64,000 nucleotides of DNA from CAZHDB01 sp964531225 (GCA_964531225.1 CAZHDB010000003.1:51169-115168); one strand, 5' to 3'; numbered from the stretch's first letter, positions 18,113 through 26,879 are shown. The notes: generated by a model not told the origin, from the sequence alone. Translations and numbers: made by a program.

Positions 18113-18667
18113 ATGCAGGATACCTTAATCTGGGAAACCGAGAAAATACTAAGTTATATAGCTTTATTAAATAATGATCTAAGACGCTTATGCAATTCTG
18201 AAATAACGCTAGTTGGAAACTTCCTAATTGAAATTTATAGCTTTGGTAAATACTATTCTGATACAATAGAACTAGCAGTAGATAGAGAATGCATAAATTA
18301 TTTGGAAAACTTCATTAAACGGGAACATAGTATATCGACGACTAGAGGCTATAGAGTAACAAATATAGATACGTCAAGGATAATAAAACTAATTTCTATT
18401 CCCATAAAAAACTATGACCTAATACCTATAGATATCGATGGATTTACAATAAATGCTTTGTCTCCAGAAGATCTCATAATTTTCTACCTAGATCGATATA
18501 AGACTACTAATAATAAGGAATATGTGATAAAGGCCTATGATGCTCTACTTGTATTAAGGCACTGGATCGATATAAGCATACTTATTTGTAAATCAATTAG
18601 ACATGGATTATTGAAAGAAATAATGTCTTTGTTAAGGATGCTAGATAGTTTATCTTATCTCAATTGA
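18113..18667 (+). CDS. Degenerate nucleotidyltransferase-like protein (DUF6036/AbiEii-like, tentative)
   Basis: This 184-residue protein has the pattern LVGNFLIEIYSFGKYYSDTIELAVD. It resembles the LVGGxAxxxYGxxRxTxDIDxxV block of AbiEii/DUF6036-type nucleotidyltransferase-like proteins but lacks the GS and the catalytic Asp pair. TINALSPEDLIIFYLDRYK matches the block that follows in those proteins. It is therefore likely a non-catalytic or diverged member. It converges on the cation-efflux gene with an 18-base overlap. Confidence 0.4.
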   Translation: MQDTLIWETEKILSYIALLNNDLRRLCNSEITLVGNFLIEIYSFGKYYSDTIELAVDRECINYLENFIKREHSISTTRGYRVTNIDTSRIIKLISIPIKNYDLIPIDIDGFTINALSPEDLIIFYLDRYKTTNNKEYVIKAYDALLVLRHWIDISILICKSIRHGLLKEIMSLLRMLDSLSYLN

Positions 18668-19453
18668 TGCATCTAGTTTAAATTTACTTAGTAGATCCTT
18701 CTTTAATTCTTTGATTAATTCCCTAATCTCATCTACTGTATAATGATCTGATACCGATATAACTATGTCTCCATGCATTAAATTAGTGTGTATTCTCCTT
18801 ACCTTTATTTGATCTACAATAAATCCCTTTGATTCGAGGAATCTCTTGATAGACTCTATATATGATTTAGGCGGTGCTATATCGCTTAAGCTAACTAGTA
18901 GATCTCTAGATGTACTGTATAATTCAATAAAGATATATGCTACAAGTATTAATGCACCTATGTAGTCTATAAAATAGCTAAATAACGCACCTGCTAAACT
19001 AGCTGTGATTACTACTATGCTCTCAATTAATTCACTTACAGTAAATATGGAATATGGGCCGAAGAACTCACTTATTCTACGAGCTACTATAATAGCTAGT
19101 CCATAGAGTATAAAGCCTAATAATGCGAAAACAGGGGCTCCAATACGGACTTCATATGGTTCAATTGTATATAGTCTTGAGATAACTAGGCCAGCAACAA
19201 AGGAATATGCCATGACTGATATAAGGGCTCCTCCGAATCCCAATTTATAATGACCATAATGATGATCGAGATCCGGGGGTAGAAGGCTCAATTTATAGTA
19301 GTATATTGTTGAAACTAAAGCTATGAAATTAGCTATACATGTTAATGCATCAACATATAGGGCCTTAGATCCATAGATAAATCCACCAATGATTTTAACT
19401 AATCCACCTAAAAACGCCAATAATAATACTAATGCTATCATATATTTTTTCAC
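18650..19453 (-). CDS. Cation diffusion facilitator (CDF) metal efflux protein
   Basis: This 267-residue protein has five to six hydrophobic helices in residues 1-185. A CDF-like ALYVDALTCIANF segment in helix 2 carries the conserved Asp, and DLDHHYGHYK forms the His-rich loop. A cytoplasmic domain follows (about residues 195-267, IESIKRFLESKGF and HGDIVISVSDHY) of the CDF ferredoxin-like dimerisation type. The family exports Zn2+, Fe2+, Mn2+ or related ions in exchange for protons. The specific metal cannot be read from the sequence. Confidence 0.8.
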   Translation of the reverse strand: MKKYMIALVLLLAFLGGLVKIIGGFIYGSKALYVDALTCIANFIALVSTIYYYKLSLLPPDLDHHYGHYKLGFGGALISVMAYSFVAGLVISRLYTIEPYEVRIGAPVFALLGFILYGLAIIVARRISEFFGPYSIFTVSELIESIVVITASLAGALFSYFIDYIGALILVAYIFIELYSTSRDLLVSLSDIAPPKSYIESIKRFLESKGFIVDQIKVRRIHTNLMHGDIVISVSDHYTVDEIRELIKELKKDLLSKFKLDASIEIR

Positions 19454-19553
19454 GTTATCTACCTAATGACTCTATACTTTCTAAAATGATTAATTTATAG
19501 TGGAATTTATAGTTAATTGTATCTCTAAATATTATAATTGGTGATTAAAGAAT

Positions 19554-20093
19554 TTGCATGGAGAAAATTTAGAAAAAATATTAGAATACGAAATAGATTG
19601 TCCCTCTTGTAGAAAAAAGATGAAGATCGAAGAATTTTTATATGAAATGCCGCTGGTTGGCAAGGTATTGATAGCTAGTGGGACATGTAGTTATTGTAGA
19701 TATAAGTTTAGTGATGTAAGACTTGCAGAACCGCGAGACCCTCGCAAAATAGTATATAATGTTGAAAAACCAGGTGATGAAAACGCTCTTGTTATTAGAG
19801 CTAGTACTGCATCAATTAAAATACCAGAACTAGGTGTAGAGATAACGCCGGGTCCTGCATCTAGAGGATACATAACAACGGTTGAAGGAATCATATTGGA
19901 TATTATTGAGAAAACAAAATTTCTATGCTCATCACCGGATGCTCCTAGGGAGAATTGCGAGAAAAAAATCAAGGAGTTAGAAGAGGCTAGAAATGTTGCT
20001 AAACCCTTTACAATCATAATCATTGATCCGGAAGGTGTATCGGCTATAATTTCTAAAAAAGCTAAAATTATTCCTTTAAGATCTACTGAGTAA
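19554..20093 (+). CDS. ZPR1-type zinc finger protein
   Basis: This 179-residue protein has a single C4 zinc finger, CPSCRKKM at about residue 16 and CSYCRYKFSDVRL at about 46. A beta-rich domain follows (ISTPELGVEITPGPASRGYITTVEGI type) ending in IIIDPEGVSAI. This is the one-unit archaeal form of ZPR1, which in eukaryotes binds eEF1A and acts in its maturation. An archaeal role with aEF1A is inference. Translation starts at TTG 19554 behind GGTGAT. Confidence 0.8.
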   Translation: MHGENLEKILEYEIDCPSCRKKMKIEEFLYEMPLVGKVLIASGTCSYCRYKFSDVRLAEPRDPRKIVYNVEKPGDENALVIRASTASIKIPELGVEITPGPASRGYITTVEGIILDIIEKTKFLCSSPDAPRENCEKKIKELEEARNVAKPFTIIIIDPEGVSAIISKKAKIIPLRSTE

Positions 20094-20105
20094 ATTTACT
20101 ATTGT

Positions 20106-20345
20106 TCATTTTTCTTCAATAGAGATTGCCTGAACAGGACAATTTTCCGCAGCATTCTTCACACATTCATATAGTTCATCTGGTATTAATCCTAGGGAAT
20201 AATCACTTGTTTCCTCAATTTTATAATCACTTTTTATAATTGTTTTACCCGTTTCAGGATCGGGTTCAAATACTTTATCACATATAGTCCATGCTAAACC
20301 ACAAGCTATACACTTGTTTAGATCCACTTTAACAAGATAAGGCAT
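20106..20345 (-). CDS. Ferredoxin with unusual cysteine pattern
   Basis: This 79-residue protein resembles single-cluster archaeal ferredoxins such as that of Pyrococcus. The N-terminal motif is CIACGLAWTIC: Cys at residues 12, 15 and 22, with Ala at 18 where the third cluster ligand is normally Cys. C-terminal cysteines occur in YECVKNAAENCP. In relatives the residue at 22 and the first C-terminal Cys can form a disulfide. Either one of these ligates the cluster here or the cluster is [3Fe-4S]. It is probably an electron carrier for ferredoxin-linked enzymes such as the GAPOR encoded at 27.5 kb. Confidence 0.8.
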   Translation of the reverse strand: MPYLVKVDLNKCIACGLAWTICDKVFEPDPETGKTIIKSDYKIEETSDYSLGLIPDELYECVKNAAENCPVQAISIEEK

Positions 20346-20462
20346 AATTGGGCCTCTAACATTTTTACATCTTTATCCTTACCTAAGTCTTATATTATTT
20401 ATATACTTTACCATATGATAGAATATCATGTTAGAATATCCTTAGTACTACCGGTGGACTTA

Positions 20463-21629
20463 ATGAATGAAGAGGTTGTAATTCTTATTGACTTAGCAAT
20501 AGTCTTGATATTTGCAAAGATCCTTGAAGAAGTTGTTGTAAGATTTAAACAACCACCTCTGCTCGGAGATCTATTAGCGGGAATTATTGTTGGGCCAACT
20601 ATTTTAGGCCTAATCCATGTACCAGCTAATGTAGCTGTTGTTGGTTGGCTTGGAATTGTTGTATTGATCTTTTTAGCTGGCATGGAATCATCAATTGAGG
20701 AATTACGCGTTTACGGCATTGAAGCTATGGTTGTTGCTATGGGAGGCGTTATAGCTACATTTGCACTAGCATTACTAGTTTCATCGCTATTCGGATACGG
20801 CTGGATAACAAGTTTATTTATTGCAGTAGTACTTGCACCTACGAGTGTTAGTGTTACTGTAGCAACTTTAATGGAACTCGGTGTATTACGTACAAGGGTT
20901 GGTGAGATAATTGTTGGTGCTGCTATTGCAGATGATGTATATGCAATGATATTGTATGCTATCGCTTCCTCAATCGCAACATATGGGGTTCTACAACTTG
21001 GATCCGTTTTACATACTATTTTAGGACTTGCAATTATTCTAGGCGGATTCTATTTACTATATAAATATGGAGATACCTTTGTATCGAAATTTATTGTAAA
21101 AAGTCATATAGGCGGGGCAGTATTAACGCATGTATTAATTATAGGCATTGGTTTTGCAACTATATCCGCCATATTTGGTCTAGGACCTATAGTGGGCGCG
21201 TATTTTGCAGGTATAGCGCTTGCATCAACAGCTCGTTCAAAAAATCTAAGACACCATTATATGTTCTTAGTAAACTTTATAAGTCCATTCTTCTTTGTAT
21301 ATGCAGGCCTTCTACTAGATCCATGGAGCATAGTATCAACTATAGATGTTGATAAAGCATTATTTGTTGCTTTAAGCCTTGTCATGGCAGGGATCATAGG
21401 TAAGGTCATTGGATGTGGTCTTGCGGCTCTTTTATACGGACTAGACCCACGTTCTTCGTTAACTATAGGTATAGGAATGATGCCTCGTGCTGGAGTTGAT
21501 CTAGTTATAGCAGCAACAGGATTAACAATGGGTTTATTACCTATGGAGCTTTACCTTGGAGCTTTACTACTGATTTATATAACGAGCTTGTCAACCCCGG
21601 TACTGTTAAAAATTATATCGACTAAATAA
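20463..21629 (+). CDS. CPA2-family Na+/H+ (or K+/H+) antiporter
   Basis: A membrane protein of about 388 residues with roughly twelve helices. KQPPLLGDLLAGIIVGP near the N-terminus, AAIADDVYAMILYA with the paired Asp of the ion site, and FGLGPIVGAYFAGIAL are all typical of CPA2 (KefB/NapA-like) exchangers. There is no C-terminal TrkA domain. An ATG exists upstream at 20415, but the TATA box TTTATATAC at 20398-20406 would place transcription start near 20430. GGTGG directly precedes the ATG at 20463, so I take that as the start. Confidence 0.85.
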   Translation: MNEEVVILIDLAIVLIFAKILEEVVVRFKQPPLLGDLLAGIIVGPTILGLIHVPANVAVVGWLGIVVLIFLAGMESSIEELRVYGIEAMVVAMGGVIATFALALLVSSLFGYGWITSLFIAVVLAPTSVSVTVATLMELGVLRTRVGEIIVGAAIADDVYAMILYAIASSIATYGVLQLGSVLHTILGLAIILGGFYLLYKYGDTFVSKFIVKSHIGGAVLTHVLIIGIGFATISAIFGLGPIVGAYFAGIALASTARSKNLRHHYMFLVNFISPFFFVYAGLLLDPWSIVSTIDVDKALFVALSLVMAGIIGKVIGCGLAALLYGLDPRSSLTIGIGMMPRAGVDLVIAATGLTMGLLPMELYLGALLLIYITSLSTPVLLKIISTK

Positions 21630-21697
21630 TTCTATATTCTATAATGTAATAACTACATGCAATATTAAGCTATTATTATATACTTGGGCAGTCATAT

Positions 21698-22960
21698 ATG
21701 TCTACGGGAGAGAGTATGGCGAAACCTGTCCTACCAAGAATACCTACACTTAGCGATATAGATGTTTATGATAAGAAGGTACTAGTTAGAATAGATATTA
21801 ATGTACCAATTGATCCTGATACTGGAGACATAATAGATGACCGTAGGATAAGAGTACATGCTAAAACAATACGTACATTAGCTGAAAAATACCATGCAGC
21901 AGTTGTAGCTATATCGCATCAGGGGAGGCCCGGAGAACACGATTTTGTACCCCTAAATAGACATGCTGAACTACTTAGTAAATATAGTGGTATCGAAGTA
22001 AAGTTCGTAGAAGATGTTATGGGACCTGCTGCAAGAGAGGAGATTAAGAAACTTTCACCAGGTGAAGTAATATTACTTGATAATCTAAGATTCGTATCTG
22101 AAGAGCTTATTGAAGCCATTCCTGAAAGGCAAGCTAATACGTTTCTCGTACGAAGATTAGGGCCTTTATTTGATGCCTATATAAATGATGCATTTGCTAC
22201 ATCACATAGAAGTCAGCCAAGCCTCGTAGGCTTTCCACTAGTTTTACCTAGTGCCGCTGGACCGGTTTTTGAGAAAGAAGTTAATGCTCTAAGAAAAGTA
22301 TTTGATAGGATGGAATCTCCAAGAATATTTATATTAGGCGGGGCAAAGGTACATGATCTTGTACGTGTTATTGAGCATCTTGTAACAAGTAAAATGGCTG
22401 ATCGTATATTAACTACTGGTATTCTCGCGCAACTCTTCTTGGTCGCTAAAGGCATCAATATAGGCATTGATAATCTAAGATTTCTTGAAGAAAAGGGTAT
22501 TCTTACATTAATACCTAGGGTTAGGCATGTACTATTTAGAGGGGCTCCAATTGAGACACCAATAGATTTCGTAACACTAAGTAGTGATGGCGAAGTTAAA
22601 GAGGAAAGTATTGGGAAAATTACAGGGAGAATAATGGATCTTGGACCTAATACGCTATCTATGTATAACGAATTTATTAAAGAAGCAAAGATCATTGTTA
22701 TGAGGGGTCCCGCAGGAGTTATTGAGGATGAAAGATTCCGTAGAGGTACTGATACGCTATTGAAATATGCTTTCAATAGTAATGCATTTATATTAATTGG
22801 CGGAGGACATCTAGCTTCTTTAGTAAAGGAGGAAGAAATTGATGAGAGTAAAGTACATATTTCAACAGGTGGCAATGCCTTGTTGCTATTTCTAGCAGGA
22901 GAACCATTGCCGGCACTGGAGGCACTAGCCATGTCTGCTAAACTCTTCCTGGGCTGGTAA
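21698..22960 (+). CDS. pgk: Phosphoglycerate kinase
   Basis: This 420-residue enzyme interconverts 1,3-bisphosphoglycerate + ADP and 3-phosphoglycerate + ATP in the cytoplasm. Seen motifs are VLVRIDINVPID, SHQGRPGE, LLDNLRF, FATSHRSQPS, GGAKVHD, and a Gly-rich nucleotide loop GGGHL, with the archaeal C-terminus STGGNALLLFLAGEPLPALEAL. The TATA box TTATATA at about 21676-21682 would allow initiation at ATG 21698 or at 21716. The gap gene follows after about 47 bases on the same strand, so the pair is probably one transcript. Confidence 0.96.
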   Translation: MSTGESMAKPVLPRIPTLSDIDVYDKKVLVRIDINVPIDPDTGDIIDDRRIRVHAKTIRTLAEKYHAAVVAISHQGRPGEHDFVPLNRHAELLSKYSGIEVKFVEDVMGPAAREEIKKLSPGEVILLDNLRFVSEELIEAIPERQANTFLVRRLGPLFDAYINDAFATSHRSQPSLVGFPLVLPSAAGPVFEKEVNALRKVFDRMESPRIFILGGAKVHDLVRVIEHLVTSKMADRILTTGILAQLFLVAKGINIGIDNLRFLEEKGILTLIPRVRHVLFRGAPIETPIDFVTLSSDGEVKEESIGKITGRIMDLGPNTLSMYNEFIKEAKIIVMRGPAGVIEDERFRRGTDTLLKYAFNSNAFILIGGGHLASLVKEEEIDESKVHISTGGNALLLFLAGEPLPALEALAMSAKLFLGW

Positions 22961-23007
22961 TATTAAAACTCGATTAATCTAAAATTGGTATTTCTCGGGT
23001 GTGTTCC

Positions 23008-24036
23008 ATGACTGTGAAAGTAGGTATTAATGGATATGGAACTATAGGTAAACGTGTTGCAGATGCTGTTTCAAAAATGCCTGATATGGAGCTTGTAGGT
23101 GTAGCTAAGATCACGCCTGACTATGGAGCATTAATTGCTAGATCTAAAGGTTACAAATTATATACATTAAGTGAACGAATAGATCTTTTTAGGAAGAATG
23201 GAATAGAAGTTGATGGCACAATAGAAGATCTGTTATCAGAAATCGACGTTGTTATAGATACTACACCCGGAGGATATGGTCTAAAATACAAGGAAATGTA
23301 TCGTAAATACGGCGTCAAAATGGTATTTCAGGGCGGTGAAAAGCCTGAAGTCGCTGATATAAGCTTTAACACACTATGCAATTATAAGGATGCCCTAGGT
23401 AAGGAGAGTGTACGTGTAGTCAGCTGTAATACAACTGGATTATTAAGAATTATATGTACACTAAATAATTACTATCCTATTGAACGTGTGCGTGCAGTTA
23501 TTATTCGTCGAGCTGCTGATCCTAAAGAAATAAAACGTGGACCAGTTAATGCTATAGTACCTAATCCTGTTAGTATCCCGAGTCATCACGGTATTGATGT
23601 TAAGACCGTTCTTCCATGGCTAGATATAGTAACGTCAGCTGTTATTGTACCGACTACTTTAATGCATGTACATATAGTCAACATATGGTTTAAGGAGGAA
23701 ATTAATATTGACTATGTTATTGATGCTTTAGAGCATAATGAAAGAATTGCATTAATAGATTCAGGAACCACCGGTATAAAGAGTACAGCTGAACTAGTAG
23801 AGGTTGCAAGAGATCTTGGACGCTATAGATATGATATACCGGAGCTCATAGTCTGGAAAGATTCATTATATGCTAGTGGAAAAGAGCTTATGCTTATACA
23901 AGCAGTGCATCAGGAGTCTATAGTAGTTCCAGAAAATATTGATGCAATAAGGGCTCTAACTGGGATAGTAGATGATCCTATGGAGTCATTTAAATTGACT
24001 AATAAAGTCCTAGGCATTAAAGGTAAACTTATCTAG
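23008..24036 (+). CDS. gap: Glyceraldehyde-3-phosphate dehydrogenase (phosphorylating, archaeal type)
   Basis: This 342-residue NAD(P)-dependent enzyme has the Rossmann motif INGYGTIGKRVAD at its N-terminus, the catalytic Cys in SCNTTGLLR and the archaeal-type sequences RRAADPKEIKRGPVNA and PSHHGID. A GTG nine bases upstream (22999) is also in frame. I chose ATG 23008 because GGGTGTG sits just before it. With pgk immediately upstream it forms a gluconeogenic or reversible glycolytic pair. The irreversible glycolytic step is probably taken by the GAPOR at 27.5 kb. Confidence 0.95.
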   Translation: MTVKVGINGYGTIGKRVADAVSKMPDMELVGVAKITPDYGALIARSKGYKLYTLSERIDLFRKNGIEVDGTIEDLLSEIDVVIDTTPGGYGLKYKEMYRKYGVKMVFQGGEKPEVADISFNTLCNYKDALGKESVRVVSCNTTGLLRIICTLNNYYPIERVRAVIIRRAADPKEIKRGPVNAIVPNPVSIPSHHGIDVKTVLPWLDIVTSAVIVPTTLMHVHIVNIWFKEEINIDYVIDALEHNERIALIDSGTTGIKSTAELVEVARDLGRYRYDIPELIVWKDSLYASGKELMLIQAVHQESIVVPENIDAIRALTGIVDDPMESFKLTNKVLGIKGKLI

Positions 24037-24110
24037 TTCATAGTTTACAATTTTCGGAACATACACGTCTTTATATAGGTTAGAAAATATAACATATGAT
24101 GGTGGTTGGG

Positions 24111-24539
24111 ATGGTTGCTTATCGTGAGGCTCCAACTTATGAAATTAGCTTTTTGTACAGGAAAATACTAGTTCCAGTTGATGGTAGCGAATCCAGTCTT
24201 AGAGCTCTTGAATTCGCTATAGATATTGCTAGACACTATGGTTCTAAGATTACAGTACTGTATGTAAAACCCAAGGGCTATGAGCCTAGTTTTAATCCAT
24301 TGGAAAAGGCTAAGAAAAGGATTGAGGAAAAAGGATTATCAGCTGAATATAAAGAAAAAGAAGTTGATCCAGCTATTGAAAGTACCGCTAAGGGGATACT
24401 TGATGAACTTGCAGAGGGAGGATATGATATGATCATATTAGGAGCAAGAGGGAGAACTGTATCTAGCGAATTAACAATAGGAAGTAAAGCTTTGACTGTA
24501 GCTATAAATGCTCCAGTTACTGTAGTGATTGTTAGGTAA
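24111..24539 (+). CDS. Universal stress protein (UspA family)
   Basis: A single-domain Usp of about 142 residues. VPVDGSESSLRALEFAIDIA forms the first strand and helix, and the ATP-binding signature GARGRTVSSELTIGS fits the G-x2-G-x9-G-S pattern, so it is of the ATP-binding type. An ATG at 24096 is in frame, but the TATA box TTTATATA at 24069-24077 places the transcript start near 24100. The ATG at 24111 behind GGTGGTTGGG is therefore the better start. It lies downstream of gap with its own promoter. Confidence 0.85.
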   Translation: MVAYREAPTYEISFLYRKILVPVDGSESSLRALEFAIDIARHYGSKITVLYVKPKGYEPSFNPLEKAKKRIEEKGLSAEYKEKEVDPAIESTAKGILDELAEGGYDMIILGARGRTVSSELTIGSKALTVAINAPVTVVIVR

Positions 24540-24646
24540 TAATTGGGATACAAGTTAGTCTTAAACACATAATTATTTATAGATCAAGGCCATTATTAAA
24601 AAGAATATTTACGGACGATTTCTGCAAGAATATGTAAAAAAATACT

Positions 24647-25018
24647 TTAGTCTTTCTTCAATATTTTCCTAAGCTCATTAATCCTCTCTTCTATACTCTT
24701 TAATTCATCCTGTATTTCCTTTAGATCTTCTTCTAGTGCCTTCTTATATTCTTCTAGCATTGCTAGTTCTTCTTCAGGAGTCATTGGCGGTGGCGGAGGT
24801 GGAGGTGGGTAGTATGGTGGAGGTGGATACATTGGATAGGATGAGTACATGGGTTGTTGCATTTGCTGAGGCTGTTGTATCTGTTGCTGTTGCGATTGTT
24901 GAGGTATCGCTTGTTGTTGTATGGGATATTGTGGCTGATATGGCATTGGATACATTAGTGGGAATGGAGGTGGATACCACATATATTTCCTCATAAATCG
25001 GTACCACCAGTAGCTCAT
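24647..25018 (-). CDS. Pro/Gln/Tyr-rich small protein with C-terminal coiled coil (DUF5320-like)
   Basis: This 123-residue protein has three zones. An aromatic and Met/Pro-rich N-terminus (to about residue 30) is followed by a Gln/Pro tract. An oligoproline run then leads into a charged coiled coil of about 45 residues (PEEELAMLEEYKKALEEDL, ERINELRKILKK). A low-complexity head joined to a single coiled coil is typical of DUF5320-like proteins. These are commonly encoded beside NifX-like and DUF134 genes, as here. The function is unknown. It is the last gene of a minus-strand cluster. Confidence 0.6.
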   Translation of the reverse strand: MSYWWYRFMRKYMWYPPPFPLMYPMPYQPQYPIQQQAIPQQSQQQQIQQPQQMQQPMYSSYPMYPPPPYYPPPPPPPPMTPEEELAMLEEYKKALEEDLKEIQDELKSIEERINELRKILKKD

Positions 25019-25036
25019 AATTAATCACCCATATAA

Positions 25037-25249
25037 TTATTGCTTTAACTCAGTCATCTTGGTTAGATTTTCAATACTCTTTTTCCAGATATCTATTATT
25101 GCACGATACATTTCTAGTGTAAGCATGTAATAGTATGGTATTATTAGCCATTGATAGGCAGTAGTCATGAGATACATTGGGTCAGGCGGTATTGGTGGAT
25201 AATACCAATATGGAGGCCGTGAATATATGTAATAGTCCCACCAACTCAT
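25037..25249 (-). CDS. Trp/Tyr/Pro-rich 70-residue protein
   Basis: The N-terminal half (YYIYSRPPYWYYPPIPPDP and so on) is dominated by Tyr, Trp and Pro. The C-terminal half is an amphipathic helix (EMYRAIIDIWKKSIENLTKM). It sits between two other aromatic-rich small genes, with a 6-base gap upstream and 18 bases downstream, all on the minus strand. Good spacing and the shared composition with helix-ended neighbours support translation. No function is known, and it may assemble with the other two small proteins. Confidence 0.55.
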   Translation of the reverse strand: MSWWDYYIYSRPPYWYYPPIPPDPMYLMTTAYQWLIIPYYYMLTLEMYRAIIDIWKKSIENLTKMTELKQ

Positions 25250-25255
25250 ACACGA

Positions 25256-25540
25256 TCACCACGGCCATGGATACATTGGATAGTACCTAGGCAATGGATA
25301 GTATGGATACATAGGATATGGTGTCCATGGATAGTAGTATGGATAATACCATCTAGGGCCCCAAGGATACCCGAATAGCCACCAGCAAGCACCGCGTCCA
25401 AATATCCATCCGGGTCTTTGCCATGGTGGAAGGTAACTAAATGGGCCTCTGCCAGGCCACGGTCCACTCCAGCCCCATCTATAGCCTCCTCCCCATCCTC
25501 GTCCTCCTCTCCAACCCCATCCTGGGAAGGACCACGCCAT
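25256..25540 (-). CDS. Extremely Trp/Gly/Pro/Tyr-rich 94-residue protein
   Basis: Sixteen of 94 residues are Trp, and most of the rest are Gly, Pro, Tyr and Arg. The N-terminal half is Gly/Trp/Arg-rich (GWGWRGGRGWGGGYRWGWSG) and the C-terminal half Tyr/Pro-rich (YYPYYYPWTPYPMYPYYP). One Cys is present. It has its own promoter (TATA AATTTATAA at about 25576-25584) and an operator-like palindrome at 25586-25599 shared with the NifX-like gene. It heads the three-gene run of small aromatic proteins. The function is unknown, and DUF5320-like is only a family-level guess. Confidence 0.55.
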   Translation of the reverse strand: MAWSFPGWGWRGGRGWGGGYRWGWSGPWPGRGPFSYLPPWQRPGWIFGRGACWWLFGYPWGPRWYYPYYYPWTPYPMYPYYPLPRYYPMYPWPW

Positions 25541-25579
25541 ATCTTATCACCAAGTATTAGGTTGCCCTAAATCCGTTAT

Positions 25580-25599
25580 AAATTTTGTGCATATGCACA
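25580..25599 (-). promoter_or_regulatory. Operator candidate, copy 2 (small aromatic-protein operon)
   Basis: TGTGCATATGCACA (25586-25599) is a perfect 14-base palindrome. Read on the minus strand with its flank it is TGTG-N4-TGCACAAAATTT, the same as the site at 27435-27454 upstream of the NifX-like gene. It abuts and overlaps the TATA-like AATTTATAA. The cluster's DUF134 helix-turn-helix protein is the natural candidate to bind both. Confidence 0.6.
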
Positions 25600-25616
25600 G
25601 AAATCTATTAGAGGAA

Positions 25617-26489
25617 TTATAATTGTATATGATCGCCTACATGCAACTCAATATAGTGATCAGGATAGTCAGAGGCCAGAATTGATCTAATAGTATCACC
25701 GCTACAGTGAATTGGAGCAATATATTCTACACCATAACTTAACAACTCATTAATAACCCTTTGACACTCATTAAATGATGCTTCAGCCATATGAAAACCA
25801 CCAATAACCATATATGTCTTAACACCAAGATCACTAATGGCTTTACCAACTATATTTACAACTCCAGGATGGCTACAACCTACAAATACAATTAAACCCT
25901 TACCCTCAACATATACTGCTAAGGCCTGCTCCCATGGAGGACCGTATATTTCACCAATAATAGCCACACCATCGGCAATAACCGTTGTCTTATCAATCTC
26001 AACAACCTCAACCTTTAAACTTCTAATACGATCCTTAACACTATTGCTCATACTACTTGGTATGTAAACTCTAATGCCTGGGTTAACATGAGCAATAAAT
26101 GATAAGCCACCTACATGATCTCCGTGTTCATGTGATAATACGATAATATCTATAGATCTTGGATCAATTCCAAGAGCCTCCATGTTGTTTTTAAGACTCT
26201 CTGGATCAGGACCTGTATCAAATAAAATCCTAAAACCAGGTACATCAATAAGTATACTTAAACCCCATACAGCGATTAAATTCTTATCCGGATTATTGTC
26301 TACAATTATTGTCACATTACATTGTTTTATAGGCTTTAACTTTAATGATTGATTAGTCCGGGTCTTTGTTGTAGGTGTATATTGGCTTTTTATCTCCGGA
26401 GACTTTACAGTTAATAGGATCAGTGAAACAATTATTATGATAGAAATCATGGTCGTTATTAGTATTTTTATAGAAATATAATGACCCAT
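25617..26489 (-). CDS. Membrane-anchored metallo-beta-lactamase-fold hydrolase
   Basis: This 290-residue protein has an N-terminal hydrophobic helix (about residues 8-27), so it is predicted to be anchored or exported. The MBL core follows with the HEHGDHVGG metal motif at about residues 120-128, a further ligand in FVGCSHPG and GGFHMAE, and the final His in IAPIHCSGD. The GCSHPG and GGFH pattern matches the branch annotated as dihydropterin/aminobenzene phosphate synthase-like. In conserved clusters with NifX-like and DUF134 proteins its substrate is unknown. It begins 3 bases after the DUF134 gene stop. Confidence 0.75.
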   Translation of the reverse strand: MGHYISIKILITTMISIIIIVSLILLTVKSPEIKSQYTPTTKTRTNQSLKLKPIKQCNVTIIVDNNPDKNLIAVWGLSILIDVPGFRILFDTGPDPESLKNNMEALGIDPRSIDIIVLSHEHGDHVGGLSFIAHVNPGIRVYIPSSMSNSVKDRIRSLKVEVVEIDKTTVIADGVAIIGEIYGPPWEQALAVYVEGKGLIVFVGCSHPGVVNIVGKAISDLGVKTYMVIGGFHMAEASFNECQRVINELLSYGVEYIAPIHCSGDTIRSILASDYPDHYIELHVGDHIQL

Positions 26490-26492
26490 TAA

Positions 26493-26876
26493 TTACACCT
26501 GTTTAGGCGGGGAAGCTGATGGTGTTACAAGTACTATTGGGCGCATCTCAATTAATGCTCTTATAAGTTTCTTTCTACCATTATCAAGTGCTCTCCATAG
26601 TGTTCCACGAGATATATTCATTCTCTTAGCAGCCTCTTCCTGTGTAAGACCTTGGAAATAAACAAGTCTTAGAGCCTCTAGTTCATCAGGCATTAAATAT
26701 ATTGGTTCTGCTTCAATTGCTTCCCCAAATTCATTGAACGGTATAAATGTTACCGTGCGAGGCATAAACCATATATGCCTAGGCCTTGGCCTTCTACCCC
26801 TACCATGTCTCCCCCAATGCCATCTCCATGGAGGCCCCGACAATACATACACCATTGATTCTTTATCCTTAATCAA
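26493..26876 (-). CDS. DUF134 (UPF0251) helix-turn-helix regulator
   Basis: This 127-residue protein has a Trp/Arg/Gly-rich N-terminus (PPWRWHWGRHGRGRRPRPR). The DUF134 body follows, with the family's LMPDELEALRLVYFQGLTQEEAA leading into a sigma-like helix-turn-helix (MNISRGTLWRALDNGRKKL). It starts three bases after the NifX-like gene stop and ends three bases before the MBL gene, so these three form one operon. As the only DNA-binding protein of the cluster it probably recognises the repeated TGTG-N4-TGCACA motif. The Arg-rich head is longer than usual and could bind nucleic acid. Confidence 0.85.
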   Translation of the reverse strand: MIKDKESMVYVLSGPPWRWHWGRHGRGRRPRPRHIWFMPRTVTFIPFNEFGEAIEAEPIYLMPDELEALRLVYFQGLTQEEAAKRMNISRGTLWRALDNGRKKLIRALIEMRPIVLVTPSASPPKQV

Positions 26877-26879
26877 ATA

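Noticed and set aside
24736..25028. Long frames opposite the Pro/Gln-rich gene
   Set aside because: Low-complexity DNA keeps all frames open. Only the minus frame with a coiled coil has a plausible product.
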